Assembly (NCBI GenBank): GCA_035578175.1
Contig: JAQMRL010000006.1
Location: 19,875,506-19,939,505 of the forward strand
Origin: Catonia carolina
Lineage: Eukaryota > Arthropoda > Insecta > Hemiptera > Achilidae
Direction of reading: 5' to 3'
Length of the DNA stretch: 64,000 nt
Shown here: positions 10,701-23,000 of the stretch, piece by piece
Numbering within the stretch: the stretch's first letter is position 1
How the letters are laid out: the number at the start of each line of letters is the position of its first letter
The notes under the pieces: model-generated
Database searches by the model: none
Seen by the model: the letters and a program-made list of their open reading frames with translations, nothing else
What the model was told of the DNA's origin: nothing
Program-made: the position numbers and the translations under genes

Positions 10701-13700
10701 AGAGAATTTAAAAACCTACAACTTCTGTTTCAAACAGTTTTTTGTATAACGCTTAGTTTAGCGGTAATTTGCGATTTTCTGTTTTTTTTCTCACGAAAAC
10801 GTGAGAAAAATCGATTTTTTTAACATTTCGGTCTTAGTATGCATTTTACGACAAAAGTGTATATAATAAAAGATATAGAAAATTAAAAGATCTACAACTT
10901 TTGTTTAGAGCATTTTTCTCTACAGAGCCTAGTTTAGCGTGAAAGCGTGATTTTCCGTATTTTTAAGCCAAACTGAGTTCGATTGTCATTTTGCGTCATT
11001 CACTCATGATTAAAATAAGGTTATGTTTTTGAGGTTAGTTTTTGTTTATTTCTAATATTTTATTAATAATGTTAGGTTTATTATTAATCATTTGCATTGG
11101 CAAGAGAAAGTTGTGTGAGTGTTTCACACCAGATTTTTACACTTAGTTATAGTCTCAGCATTTAATTTTTTTCTAGAAAACTGTGAAAGTATATTTTTAA
11201 TCATGAGTAAACATGTAAAATGAAAAACATTAAATAAAAATCAACATCTGTTCGACTTAAAATTACGAAAAATCAATAACTGACGCTAAACTAGAAAAAA
11301 AATCTTTAAATAAAAATTGTAGGTTGTTTAATTTTCTATAACTTTAGTTACGTATACTATTGTCGTAAAATCCTGTATACTAAGATCACAGTCTTAAAAA
11401 ATCCCATTTTTTACCAATTTTAAAAATTCAATTTTTTTTACAGATTTTGAAAATTTTACAGATTTTTTTAAATATTTTTACAGATTTTTGAAAAAAAAAC
11501 AGAAAATCACCAATTACTGCTAAACTAAGTGTTATACAAAAAACTGTTTGGAATAAAAGTTGTAGGATTTTAAATTCTCTACAACTTTTATTACATACAT
11601 TTTTGCGCTAAAATGCACATTAAAGCCCCAATCTTAAAAAAAAAATTTTATGAGAAAACACACCCTCCCCGAGATTTTCAGCAGACATGGCGCCAACCCT
11701 ATCTTGTAGAGCATAAAAAATGTAGTAAAGAGGCGATTTTATAAAAAAACTGCAAAAAAAGTGAAAAATTACACGAATAAACTACTACTTCCGGTTGATC
11801 GATTTTGATGAAAATATTTGAGTCAGGTCCGGTAGGTATCTAACTTAAGTTTCAAGTTTCAACTTCATACGATGTTCAGTTCTTGAGATATTTTGTTCAC
11901 ACACACAGACCAATCCTTAAGAACATGTTTTTCTTGGGTTCAGGGGGTCTGAAAATATGTATTTTCGGTGAAAAATCGATATCAAAAAACCTATATAAAA
12001 ATATTACTTTCCTTTCCTAAATATTCATATAAAGCAAGAAAAAAGTAAAGTATAATCAATTCACACGCTAAACAATGCTAAACTTCAAATGCTATATTTT
12101 CTTATCTTAGTTACATAACAAATTGAAAACATACCCGGACCACGCATATTTCGCAAGACCAAACCAAGAATTATCATTAGATGCCGTGTACTGTGGCTGA
12201 ACAATCACTTCCTTTCCATTCGTATGGCACTGCTTACATATATACACACAATTCCCATACTGATGTTGATACCTAAAAAATATATAAATCATTGATTAAA
12301 TGATCTTTATATTAACATCTATATAAATAAAATTGTGATTTTGTCTGTACAACTTTTCAAAATGGCCCAAATATTGTTTTTATGCCAGATCTATCAAGTA
12401 AACACCGAAAATAAGTTCAGCTGAATTTTTGTTTGTATGTTACGGCATCTCGCAAGAACCACTGAACCAAATTCAATGAATTTCTGTATTTAATTTCTTG
12501 ACATAATCGAAATGAAAGTAGGCTATAAACTTTTTTAATATCATAAAGGGAATGGTGGAGTTCAGAGGAAAGGGTAAACAAAAAACTACGAATATCTCCA
12601 TTAAAAGGCAATGTATCAAAAAATGTTGTGTTGTTGTTTAGGTCATCAGCCGAAAGGCTGGTTTGAACCTGTAGAGGTTTTACAAGGTAAAACGAGGAGT
12701 GAGGTGGTTTACCATTGCCTTCCTCACTGAATGGAAAAGTACACTTATCAGCATGCCGGGCCCTCTGAGAAGCACATATTTTCCACTCTGCAAATGACAC
12801 CTTCACTTCATTCACCACAGGGTCTGGCTGTATAATGAAATCCATTACTTTCAGAGGAGATAACTCTGATTAGTGTCTTTTACACCTCTACCTCTTCTGT
12901 TCTTAAATGATTCAGTCATTTAATTGGCTGACCATATGACAAGAAACAGAACTATTTATTTTAGCCCTGCAACTAACAGATTGAGTGTAAATAATTTGAC
13001 ACTCCACCTGTCTGTTATGGGCAGCAAAAAATGTTATATAACCAAAATTACAAAACGTTTAAAGACAAATAAGTTTGATTATTTATTTTCATGCTTAATA
13101 ACGGAGATATTACAGATTAAGAAAAAAATACATCAGTATTTTTAGGATTTAACATACAAAATAAACAGAACAATAAACATAAGCCTACGCACCAGTAAAA
13201 CCCATATTCATTCAATCAGTTAACTACCTACCCATTCCACCAGTACCCTATACATCCATTCTCGGTCACGTTGTCAAAAATGAATCAGTATTCTTAATAG
13301 TTTGTTAGTTAACCATTGTGGTGTTCCTATTCTGATTTGCCTTTCATTTATTATGAAAAAAAAATAAAGTGCTGCATATCTTAATTTAAAAATACCAAGA
13401 TCACGCTTTTATTTTACGTCCAACTATTTTTTTTTTCATTAATAATAATGCTGACGTTGAAAGGAAGTACAAGAAGATAACAATGAATGATTTAAGAATA
13501 TCAGACCTGACAGGGATCGAACTCGGTACATCAACAGACTGTCCACAGAAAACCAAAATAACCGTTCAAAGAATGGGTACTTTAGCTAGTTATAAATAAA
13601 CTAAAAAATAACCAAACAAAATATCTATAATGGATTGATTAAAATAATAATATTAACAATATAAAATGAACTAGGAAAATTAAGCAAATAAAATATCTAT

Positions 13701-16700
13701 AAAGGACTGATTCAAACAGAAATTGTTTTTGGGCAGACTTTTTCTATAAAAGACTGAAGAGAAATAGAAATATTTATTAAAATAAATTGAATAAGAGTGG
13801 CCGCCTACGTAGCGTAGTGGTTAGTACATTGGCCTGCCACATGGAGGTCCCGGGTTCAATTCCCGGCCAGGGTCTGGAAATTTTCACGTGTCAAACCCCA
13901 CAGTTAATGTTACATAATCCACCGTAGTTGCTGATGACCAAGCAGTTGATGCAACTTTAAATAAATACATTTTAAAAAAAATTGAATGGAAACAGAAATA
14001 TCTATAAAGGACTGAAACATGACAAAACATACAAAAAATAGTTCTGTTTCTAATCATATGGTCAGCCAATTATATGACTGAAGCATTTAAAAAAACATAA
14101 GAGGTAGAGGTGTAAAAAAACACTAATTAGAGTTATCTCCTCTGAAAGTAATGAATTTCATTATACAGCCAGACCCTGTGATGAATGAAGTGGAGGTGTT
14201 ATTTTCAGGGTGGGCTGTAAATGCTTTTCAGAGTGCCCAGCATGCTGATAAGCATACTTTTCCACTCAGTGAGGAAGGTGAGGGTAAATCACTTCACTCC
14301 TCGTTTTACTTAATAAAGCCTCTAGAGGTTCAAATCAGCCTTACTGCTGATGAACTAAACAAGAACAACACAAAATTATGCCAACATAATTCTTAAATAG
14401 AATTTACCCTTTTATGTTGATAACCTGTCAAAAATTTTCACAGATGATTACAAAAAATTTTATAATCAAATATTCATAAAATGAAAATACAATTATTTAC
14501 TGACCTGCATTTTTGTACACACATATGAGGTGTACCTTCAGAGACATGACCCATACTGCACTGACATCGAACTTCACATGATAAGCAAACAGCTGCACAA
14601 GTAAAATACTGGTCAGGAAATAAAACTTCAGTCCTGTGTACTATGGCACCACTGAATTTTTCATTTAATGCCTATGGAGAAACAAAATTAAAGAAGTGTA
14701 AAAAATCTGGTGTGAAACATACATGACTTTCTCTTGCCAATGTAAATACTAAAAACATAATCTATAATTCAAAAACAAATCTTTATAATGCATCCTGCAG
14801 TTTGAAATTAATTCTATTTTATATAATGAATTTATGTAATAAATTTCACTAACCTTCCTTTTTAACTGCGTCAACTTTTATTTTCACTTACACGTGTTTC
14901 GGTGGATCCGCCATCAGAGTAAATAACATATAATTGAAACTAAAAACTTTATTTATTAAAAATCTATAGAAGATGATATATCTTCAGTCATTTTTATAAA
15001 ATTTTATACAAATCAATACACGTGTTATCATTACACATGTTTCGGTGGATCCACCATCATCAGAGTAAATAACGTATAATTGAAACTAAAAACTTTATTT
15101 ATTAAAAATCTATAGAAGATGATACATCTTCAGTCATTTGTATAAAATTTAGTAAAAATTAATTTGTATAAAAGTTTTTAGTTTCAATTATATATTATTT
15201 ACTTTGATGATAAATGTTGTATATTTTTAAATTGTCTACATCTTTCATTATGTATTCTTTTGCCCTAAAATGTATATTAAGGCCCCAATCTTTAAAAAAA
15301 ACCATTTTTTTCTACAAGAGCACAGCCTCTGAAAGAATTTCAGTAGAAATGGCGCTTATCCTATCTTGTAGAACATAAAAAATGTCATAAATAAGGGAAT
15401 TTTTTAAAAAATCGTAGAAGCCGTCTTTGAGAAAATTCCAAAGTGAAAAATTACACAAACAATAAAAACCAATAAAAAAAACTACTTCCAGTTGACAATT
15501 TTTATGAAAATATTCATGTCGGGTCCCCTTATGGTACCTAACTTAAATTACAAGTTTTAATTTTGTACACTATTCCAATCTTGAGATATTTTGACCACAC
15601 ACAAGCGCGTACACACATACGGATGTGCGTACGTACACACAGACCCATTGCTAAAAACATGTTTTCTGGGTACAGGGGGCCTGAAAACGAGTATATCCAA
15701 TGAAAACTCAAATTTAAAAAATCGACATGAAAATAACAATACTTATGTTCTCTCAAAAATAAATCTTTATAATGCATCCTGCAGTTTGAAATATTTCTAT
15801 TTCATATAATGAATTAATATAATAATTTCACTAACCTTCTTTTTAAACTGCGTCACCTTTATTTTATTCCTACTTACACGTGTTTCGGTGGATCCACCAT
15901 CATCAGAGTAAATGAAAAATTGAAATTAAAAATTTTTTTCATTTATTTAAAATTTACAGAAGATGATACATCTTCAGTCACTTGTATAAAATACAAGTTT
16001 TATACAAGTGACTGAAGATGTATCATTTTCTGTAAATTTTAAATAAATGAAAAAAAATTTTAGTTTCAATTTTTCATTTACTCTGATGATGGTGGATCCA
16101 CCGAAACACGTGTAAGTAGGAATAAAATAAAGGTGACGCAGTTTAAAAAGAAGGTTAGTGAAATTATTATATTAATCCATTATGTTCTCTATATATTCAT
16201 ATGTGGCAAGAGAAAGTATTAAAAACATGAAAAAAAAAACGCTTAATAAATCGACATTATAATTACCTTAAGAGTAGTATAAACAAAATGAGGATTCCTA
16301 GCGGAGCGCACAGCAGTATTTTCAAGTTCAGCAGTTAATGCGGCACGAAGTTCAGTGAAACTGGTTGAAAGCCCTTCTGACTTTACACCAACATAACGTA
16401 GAGAACTGAAAGCATCTATTTCAAGACCCAATGAAACAAATCTTGAACGCAGAATATCTTCTGGACATTCATTGACAGCTGAAAATTCCAAATTGTATTA
16501 ACAAAAGAAATAATGTTAAAAAAAAGGATATAAAAGCCAAAATGTCAAAGAAATAACTTTTTTTTTTGGTTTTAGTTAATTTTTAGTTATTTAGGTAGCT
16601 TAATTTAAAGTTTGATATTGAAAATATCGAGATAGTGTTTCACTCAAGAATGTGATAAATTTATTAATAGATGAAGCCAAATATTATATTTATTAATTTG

Positions 16701-19700
16701 CCAATAACAGACAGTTGGAGTGTTCAATTATTTGCACTCGATTTGTTAGTTCTAGGGCTCCAAAAATAGTTTTGTTTCTTATCACATGATCAGCCAATTA
16801 TATGACTTATATTTCAGAACAGAAGAGGTAGAGGTGTAAAAGACACTAGTCCGAGTTATCTCCTCTGAGAGTAATGAATTTCACTATACAGCCAGACCCT
16901 GTTGTGAATGAAGTGAAGGTGTCATTGCAGGATGGAAAGTAGATGCTTTTCAGAGGGCCTGATGTGCTGATTAGCATACTCGTTTTACTAAGTAAAGCCT
17001 TTACAAGTTCAAACCAGCTTTTCAGCTGATGACCTAAACAACATATTTATTTAATTATATAATATATTAAACTACAAAATACATAATAAATGACTTTCAC
17101 CTGATTACAAAAAACAATAGGTCCTTTCGGATATTATGTATCCATCTTCAGTCGCAATAATTAAAGGTCAATGCATGGAAATTTTCAAAGATTCCTGGTT
17201 CAAATCCTAATAAAGGTAGTTACTTTTATAAGGATTTGAATACCCGATAATGGTTAACAATGTACTTTGATGGTTGGGGTTCAATTAACCAAACTCTCTC
17301 GGGAATGGTTGTTCTGAGTCTGTACAAGACTACACCGGATTTACATGTCATAAATCACACATTTATCATCCCCATCTCATTGGATCATGGGGTTGCTTAT
17401 TGTTTTTAAATTGAACAGATTGCAATGTACACACATAATGAATTAAAAAAATTTTAATAGGTTTAGTTAAAAGAAAAACTACAGCGTTTATACTTCAACA
17501 ATTTGCGGTGAAATAGGGTGACTACCATAAATTAATAAAAATTATTTCTGTATCTCCCTGAAGAGCTAAATTTAAAAAAAATAAACACCATATTCTCTAC
17601 ATCATATCTAGGAAGACAAAACTGTTTAAATTTTTACTATTTGCTTCTATCAAGTAATAAGGAAACAATTATGTCTATTTCTGAACCTCAAAGAATTGTA
17701 ATGCTGAAAATCAGTTTAAATATTCTTTAAGAGATATCTACAAGGAAAAAGCAATGAACAAGTTTATTTAATGCACTCCATTGAGACTAATAGGTCTGCA
17801 CAAAGCATGGGTGCTAATTATTTATTAACCATTTTGTGAAAATAGATAAGATATTTTATCTCCCATATACTGCAATAACAGGACAATGATGAGATATCTC
17901 ACAAAATACAGTTTAACTTTGGTGCACAATAGATCAATAAATGTAGCATTGAACCATAATATGATAGATCAGTTTTATCAAAGTAAAACAGGGAATTTTA
18001 TTCTTATATTTTTCCTCGTTTGCATATGTCCTGTTATCACAAGATTTTTATAAACGGAGCAACATTCTCTGCTCAGCTATTATGATAATTACAAATGTTT
18101 TACGATTTGTTTATATAAGTTATTTAATGCATTTATATAATACATTAGAAATAATGTACAACTAACTAAAATATGAAATATCCAACAACAAATACTTTAA
18201 AAACAGATTTTGTTAAAATACGTTAAACCACTTCAAGCAATTGAACACTAAGAATATAGTAACAAAATGCTTGTATGAAAATCTATAAAAAGTTAAAATT
18301 CAATAATTTTTTTAATTGTTATACAGTATTACTTGGACAAGAATACAAGGTTTGATCAAAAAATAACTGGAATTTTATTTATTTTTTATTTATTCACCTA
18401 TATCAATTCTGTCCGCTTCAAAGTAACATTCTTCAGATATAATGCACTGGTGCCAGCGCTTTTTCCAATCTTGCAAGGAATTCTGGAACCGACTTTTTGG
18501 TATAGCTGTCAGTTCCTTTATTGATACTGTTTTTAAACCATCAATGGTTGTAAAACATCATCCTTTCATGGTTTTCTTGACACCTCGAAACCTTGGTTTC
18601 GATGTTATACCCATATATCCATGTTTCGTCACCTGTTATGACTGTTTGAAGAAATTCTGGGTTAATGTTGACTTCATTCACCAAATCTTGGGGGTATCCA
18701 CTCGACGTTCTTTTTGTTCAAAATTCAGTCATTTCGGAACAAACTTTGCTCCCACGCGTTTCATGCCCAAAACATCCGAAAAAATTGCTTGACATGATCC
18801 AAATGATTTACCAACCACATCAACAACCTCTCTGATAGTGATTCTGTAATCTTTCAAAATCATTTTTCTCACTTCTACGACTCTGTCATCGGTTATTGAT
18901 GAGGTAGAGCGTCCACGGCATTTGTCATCTTCAACTTTTTCATGGCCATTTTTGAACCATTTGTACCACTCGTAAACTCTTGTTTTACTCATAATAGATT
19001 CACCAAAAGCTACAGTCAACATTTTGAATGTGGTACTACACTTGATATCATTTTTTACTCAAAATTTAATGCACATTCTTTGATACTATTTTTGAAAGTA
19101 ACAAATCGCCGAGCGATTGCAAACACGTGTACTCTTTTCAACTACTAACAGTAAAATGTACATTCAAAATGGCTGCAAATGTGAACTTATGTTATAAACA
19201 GGTGTACCATCAAGGTAAAAAAAGATTTCGGAAATCAAATTTACAAAGCTCACGAAATTAAAAAATCTGGTGTGAAACACTCGCACAACTTTCTCTTGCC
19301 AAAATAAATTATTAACAATAAACCTAATATTAGTAATAAAACATTAGAAATAAACAAAAAACTAACCTCAAAAAATATAACCTTATTTTAATCATGACTG
19401 AAAGACGCAAAATGAAAATCGAACTCAGTTTGGCTTATAAATACGGAAAATCACTCTTTCACGCTAAACTAGGCTCTGTAGAGAAAAATGTTCTTAATAA
19501 AAGTTGCAGATCTTTTAATTTTCTATAAATTTGATTATATACACTTTTATTATAAAATGCATTTCAAATGCATTTCTAAGGCCGAAATCTTAAAAAAATC
19601 GATTTTTCTCACGTTTTCGTGAGAAAAAAACAGAAAATCGCTAATTACTGCTAAACTAAGCATTATACAAAAAAATGTTTGAAATAAAAGTTGTAGAATT

Positions 19701-20049
19701 TTACATTCTCTACAACTTTTATTATATAACATTTTGCGCTAAAATGCATATTAAAGCCGCAATCTTAAAAAGAAAATGTTTTTACGTAAAAACAGCCTCA
19801 CGCAGAATATCAGCAAACATGGCGCCTACCCTATCTTGTAGAGAATAAAAAATTGAGTAAACCACGCGATTTTAAAAAAAATCGTAGGACCAGTTTTTGA
19901 GAAAATCGTAAAAAAGTGAAACATTACACGAATGAACTACTACTTCCGGTTGACCGATTTTGATGAAAATCGTGTCGGGTCCGGTAGTGGTATGCAACTT
20001 AAGTTTCAAGTTTCAAGTTCGTACGTTGTTCTGTTCTTGAGATATTCTG

Positions 20050-20086
<37 letters not shown>

Positions 20087-23000
20087 CAATCGCTAAAAAC
20101 ATGTTTTTTGGGTTCAGGGGGTCTGAAAACGTATAGATCCGGTGAAAACTCGATTTCGAAAAATCGACATGAAAACAATCCTTTCCTTCCTATATATTCA
20201 TATAGGCAAGAGAAAGTAAAAATTCCTGTTACTTTTTGATCAAACCTCGTGTATACAAACTTACAAGAATGCAATGTACGAGTATTCCGAGGATCATGAA
20301 ATATAATAACAGCTGGTCCCAATTTAGTTGCCCATGTAGCAGCAGGTCCAGTAAAATCGCCTCTTTGTCCAACAGCTGATAATGCTCTTTGGAAATGATG
20401 TGTATAAGCTCTGGACGCAGATCCGAGGAATTTAAATAAATCATTAGGAAGACGTTCAGCACGAGTTCGAAATATTACGATATCAGAAACAGCAAGAACC
20501 TGTTTAGAATAAAACAATAAAAAAATGTTTAACCAATAGTTTAAAATAACGAATGCTTAGTACATTTTTTGTTCCTGAAATTATTAAGATGTTAGTATAC
20601 AAGGGGGACCAAAAAAAAAAAAAACCGGACTGAGAGCGTGCTGCCATTTGTAGACGTAGTTCAAAATGTTTTCCAATTTCTGGTTTCATCATTCACTTTC
20701 CCACAAAGAAACAAAATTCAGTTGACAAGGGTTTTTATAAATAAACATATATACCATGCTTCCCAACAAATCTGACGTGTAGGGAACTTAACATTGGACA
20801 ATGCACTGTTAACATTAATCTAATTATAGGGGTATAAACTTACTTTTATTAAACCAATCGTTAGGAAACATAATAAAAATGAGTCTAGAAAAGATTTTAA
20901 TAGCTAATAATTTAATTACTAATAAATAATGAAAAAAATGTTATTCAATTTCGGTATAGCGCAGTATTTAAATAAGAAAAAAATTTGTATCCATTGTTAT
21001 TTGAACATTAGCTGAACATGTAAAGAAGTCAGTTTATTTCAATTTTTGATATTACAGTACGAGAGGCCATCAGTTCGAATCCCACACACTATTTACATTT
21101 TTTTTGTTTAGCTAAATAATTTCATTAAAATTATAAATAATTTAACTTAATAATTTATTAAATTAACTAACAACCCCTGCTCGCTTTGCTTCACAGCAGC
21201 TAATGTAGGCCTCATTAAATTACTTTAAACTTCTCTATATACAATATTTGTGGTTTTGTTGCCCTGTGGCAGCAATATAAATTGTTTTTCTGCACTTCCG
21301 CTCAAGAAAACCCGACATAAAGTTGTCCATGAGTGAAGGAAGCCCTCTTGTCTCAAATTGATGCCCACCGTTTTAAATGTTTGTCCCTGCGATTTAACAG
21401 AATTGAATAGAATGCAAAGAAGAATACCGATGGAAAAGAGACAGTTGATATATGGCTGAGATAAGAGACAGTAATACGTGGGTGACGTACGCAGAGTAAT
21501 TGGAAATATATGACTCAGTCACTACTTGTCGAGTGAAAACAAATATATATGAATACAGCACAAAAATAAAAATTTTGAATATTTCCGAATTTTTAATGTT
21601 TTTGGAATCGAATGTTATTATTCACGTTTTTCTATGAAATATCAAAGTTGAATCGTGCTTCTAGCCCAAAAAATATACTATCCAGAGGTCTTAGAAAAAA
21701 TAAAAGTGCAATGCACCCGATAAACTATTAACTCACTTATTAATTAAACTCACTTGATTAACTCACTTATTAATTAACTCACTTATTAATTAACTCACTT
21801 ATTAATTAACTCACTTATTACCCAAGTAACTCACTTATTGATTAACTCACTTATTAATTAAAGTTACTTAAAGTTGAAAAATAGCCTATATTGATCAGGA
21901 AGCTCTAAACTATGCAACCATGAAAGATTTTTTAAAATCAGTTCAGCAGTTTCTGAGATTACCTCATACAAACAAACAAACAAACAAACAAACAAACAAA
22001 CAAACAGATGTTTCTTCTTTATTACATTAGTATAGGGTAAATAAAAAAACTTTACTATAATAGTTAGTTACATTCTTTGAATTAAAAATTACAATTATAA
22101 CTTCAAATGTTTTTCATTATTTTATTAATAATATTCAATGATCAAATTAACAAAACAAAAGTTTTAATACGTATGACTTAAACTCGCAGCTTCTCATACT
22201 GTAATATCAAAAATTAAAATAAACTGCCCACTTTACACGCCCGGCTAACATTCAGACAACAATGGAAGTGGAATTTTTTCTTATGTAAGTACCACGCTAC
22301 AACGAAATCAAATAACATTTTTCCCTTTATTAATCAATAATTAAATTATTAGCTATTAAAATCTTTTGGAGACTCATTTTTATTCTGTTTCTTAACGACT
22401 GGAGTAATAAAATTAAGATTAAACCCCTGTAATAAGATTAATGTTGACAGCACGTTATCCAATGCTAATGTCCCTATACGTCAGAGAATTGTTGGGTAGC
22501 GTGGTATATACATATATTATATAATATTTAACCATTTTAATATAATTTATAGGTGGACAAAATAAGCAATTTAGAGGTTCTTAGGCGAGTGGATGAAAAC
22601 AGAAGTATATGGAAGCATCTTACCAAAAGAAGGGATAGGCTAGTGGGGCATATCCTAAGACATCCAGGTATTGGGCTATTAATAATGGAGGGTAATATTG
22701 AGGGAGTAAATTGTAGAGGGAGGCAAAGATTAGAATATATAAAGCAAATTACAAAAGATGTAGGGTGTTACAGGTATGTAGATATGAAACGACTTACGCA
22801 AGATAGACAGGGTGGAAAACTGCATCAAACCAGTCGAGAGACTGATGACAAAAAAAAAATACAATTTAATTGACATTTCCATAACAATGAACAAAAAACT
22901 GTACTTGAATTTAAAAAAAACTTGTGGCCTTTCATACTGTAGTATCAAAAATTAAAATAAACTTAATTTCCCTATTTCCTTGTTAATTTCCCTATACGTC

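Larger units (their letters stand above)
14765..15214. mobile_element. Penelope-type fragment with two hammerhead-like motifs
   Basis: Two tandem partial units, each with TTTCGGTGGATCC(R)CC..CATCAGAGTAAAT, then CTTTATTTATTAAAAATCTA and GAAGATGAT(A/C)ATCTTCAGTC. These motifs on the minus strand are hammerhead-like (14885-14924, 15031-15070). No reverse transcriptase is left. Confidence 0.5.
15754..16179. mobile_element. head-to-head Penelope-type element, near-perfect palindrome
   Basis: A 426-bp insertion flanked by the 11-bp direct repeat TTATGTTCTCT (15743-15753 and 16180-16190). From about 15800 on, the two halves are inverted copies around a centre at 15994/15995 (spacer TACAAG). Each half holds one hammerhead-like motif, a GAAGATG..CATCTTC hairpin and the TTTAAATAAATGAAAAAA stretch. 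No ORF. The long target duplication fits target-primed retrotransposition, as used by Penelope-like elements. Confidence 0.65.
14706..16222 (+). repeat. 0.95-kb repeat family, copy D, split by two insertions
   Basis: Pieces at 14706-~14760, ~15215-15753 and 16180-16222 line up in order with the family. The gaps are filled by two Penelope-type fragments. At the second gap the interrupted sequence TTATGTTCTCT is present on both sides, so this insertion is dated after copy D. Confidence 0.7.
18346..20251 (-). mobile_element. mariner element with a nested 0.95-kb repeat
   Basis: Terminal inverted repeats (AAGGTTTGATCAAAAAATAAC at left; the right end reads GTTACTTTTTGATCAAACC) are flanked by TA (18344-18345, 20252-20253). 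The minus-strand transposase is broken: helix-turn-helix half MSKTRVYEWYKWFKNGHEKV..SFGSCQAIFSDVLGMKR at 18729-19022, then VITGDETWIYGYN near 18600 with the first catalytic D. Frame shifts and stops intervene. Removing copy E leaves about 0.95 kb. The right end is 11 bp from the ZFYVE1 exon 3 donor. Confidence 0.85.
20745..22516. mobile_element. foldback element with ~335-bp inverted arms
   Basis: The left arm (20745-21085) and right arm (22185-22516) are inverted copies: CATGCTTCCCAACAAATCTG at left matches the reverse of CTCAGAGAATTGTTGGGTAG.. at right, and similarity continues to GATATTACAGTA. No ORF lies in the arms. The centre holds a Helitron-like segment. A further, deleted right-arm copy lies at ~22905-23040. 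Confidence 0.6.

Noticed and set aside
10201..12049. a single long inverted-repeat element
   Set aside because: It is two independent copies of one repeat family in opposite orientation; their truncations and divergence differ.
12417..12845. 142-codon minus frame and similar ones at 14151, 29177 and 30836
   Set aside because: They fall in copies of the SINE-like family. The shared start MDFIIQPDPV.. only reflects shared repeat sequence.
13798..13880. possible tRNA gene
   Set aside because: A and B boxes are present, but the arms do not close into a cloverleaf and a SINE body follows. The same applies to 30992, 41750 and 45899.
21728..21862. CRISPR-like array
   Set aside because: Units are contiguous 16-bp tandem repeats without spacers, inside a Helitron-like element of a eukaryotic genome.
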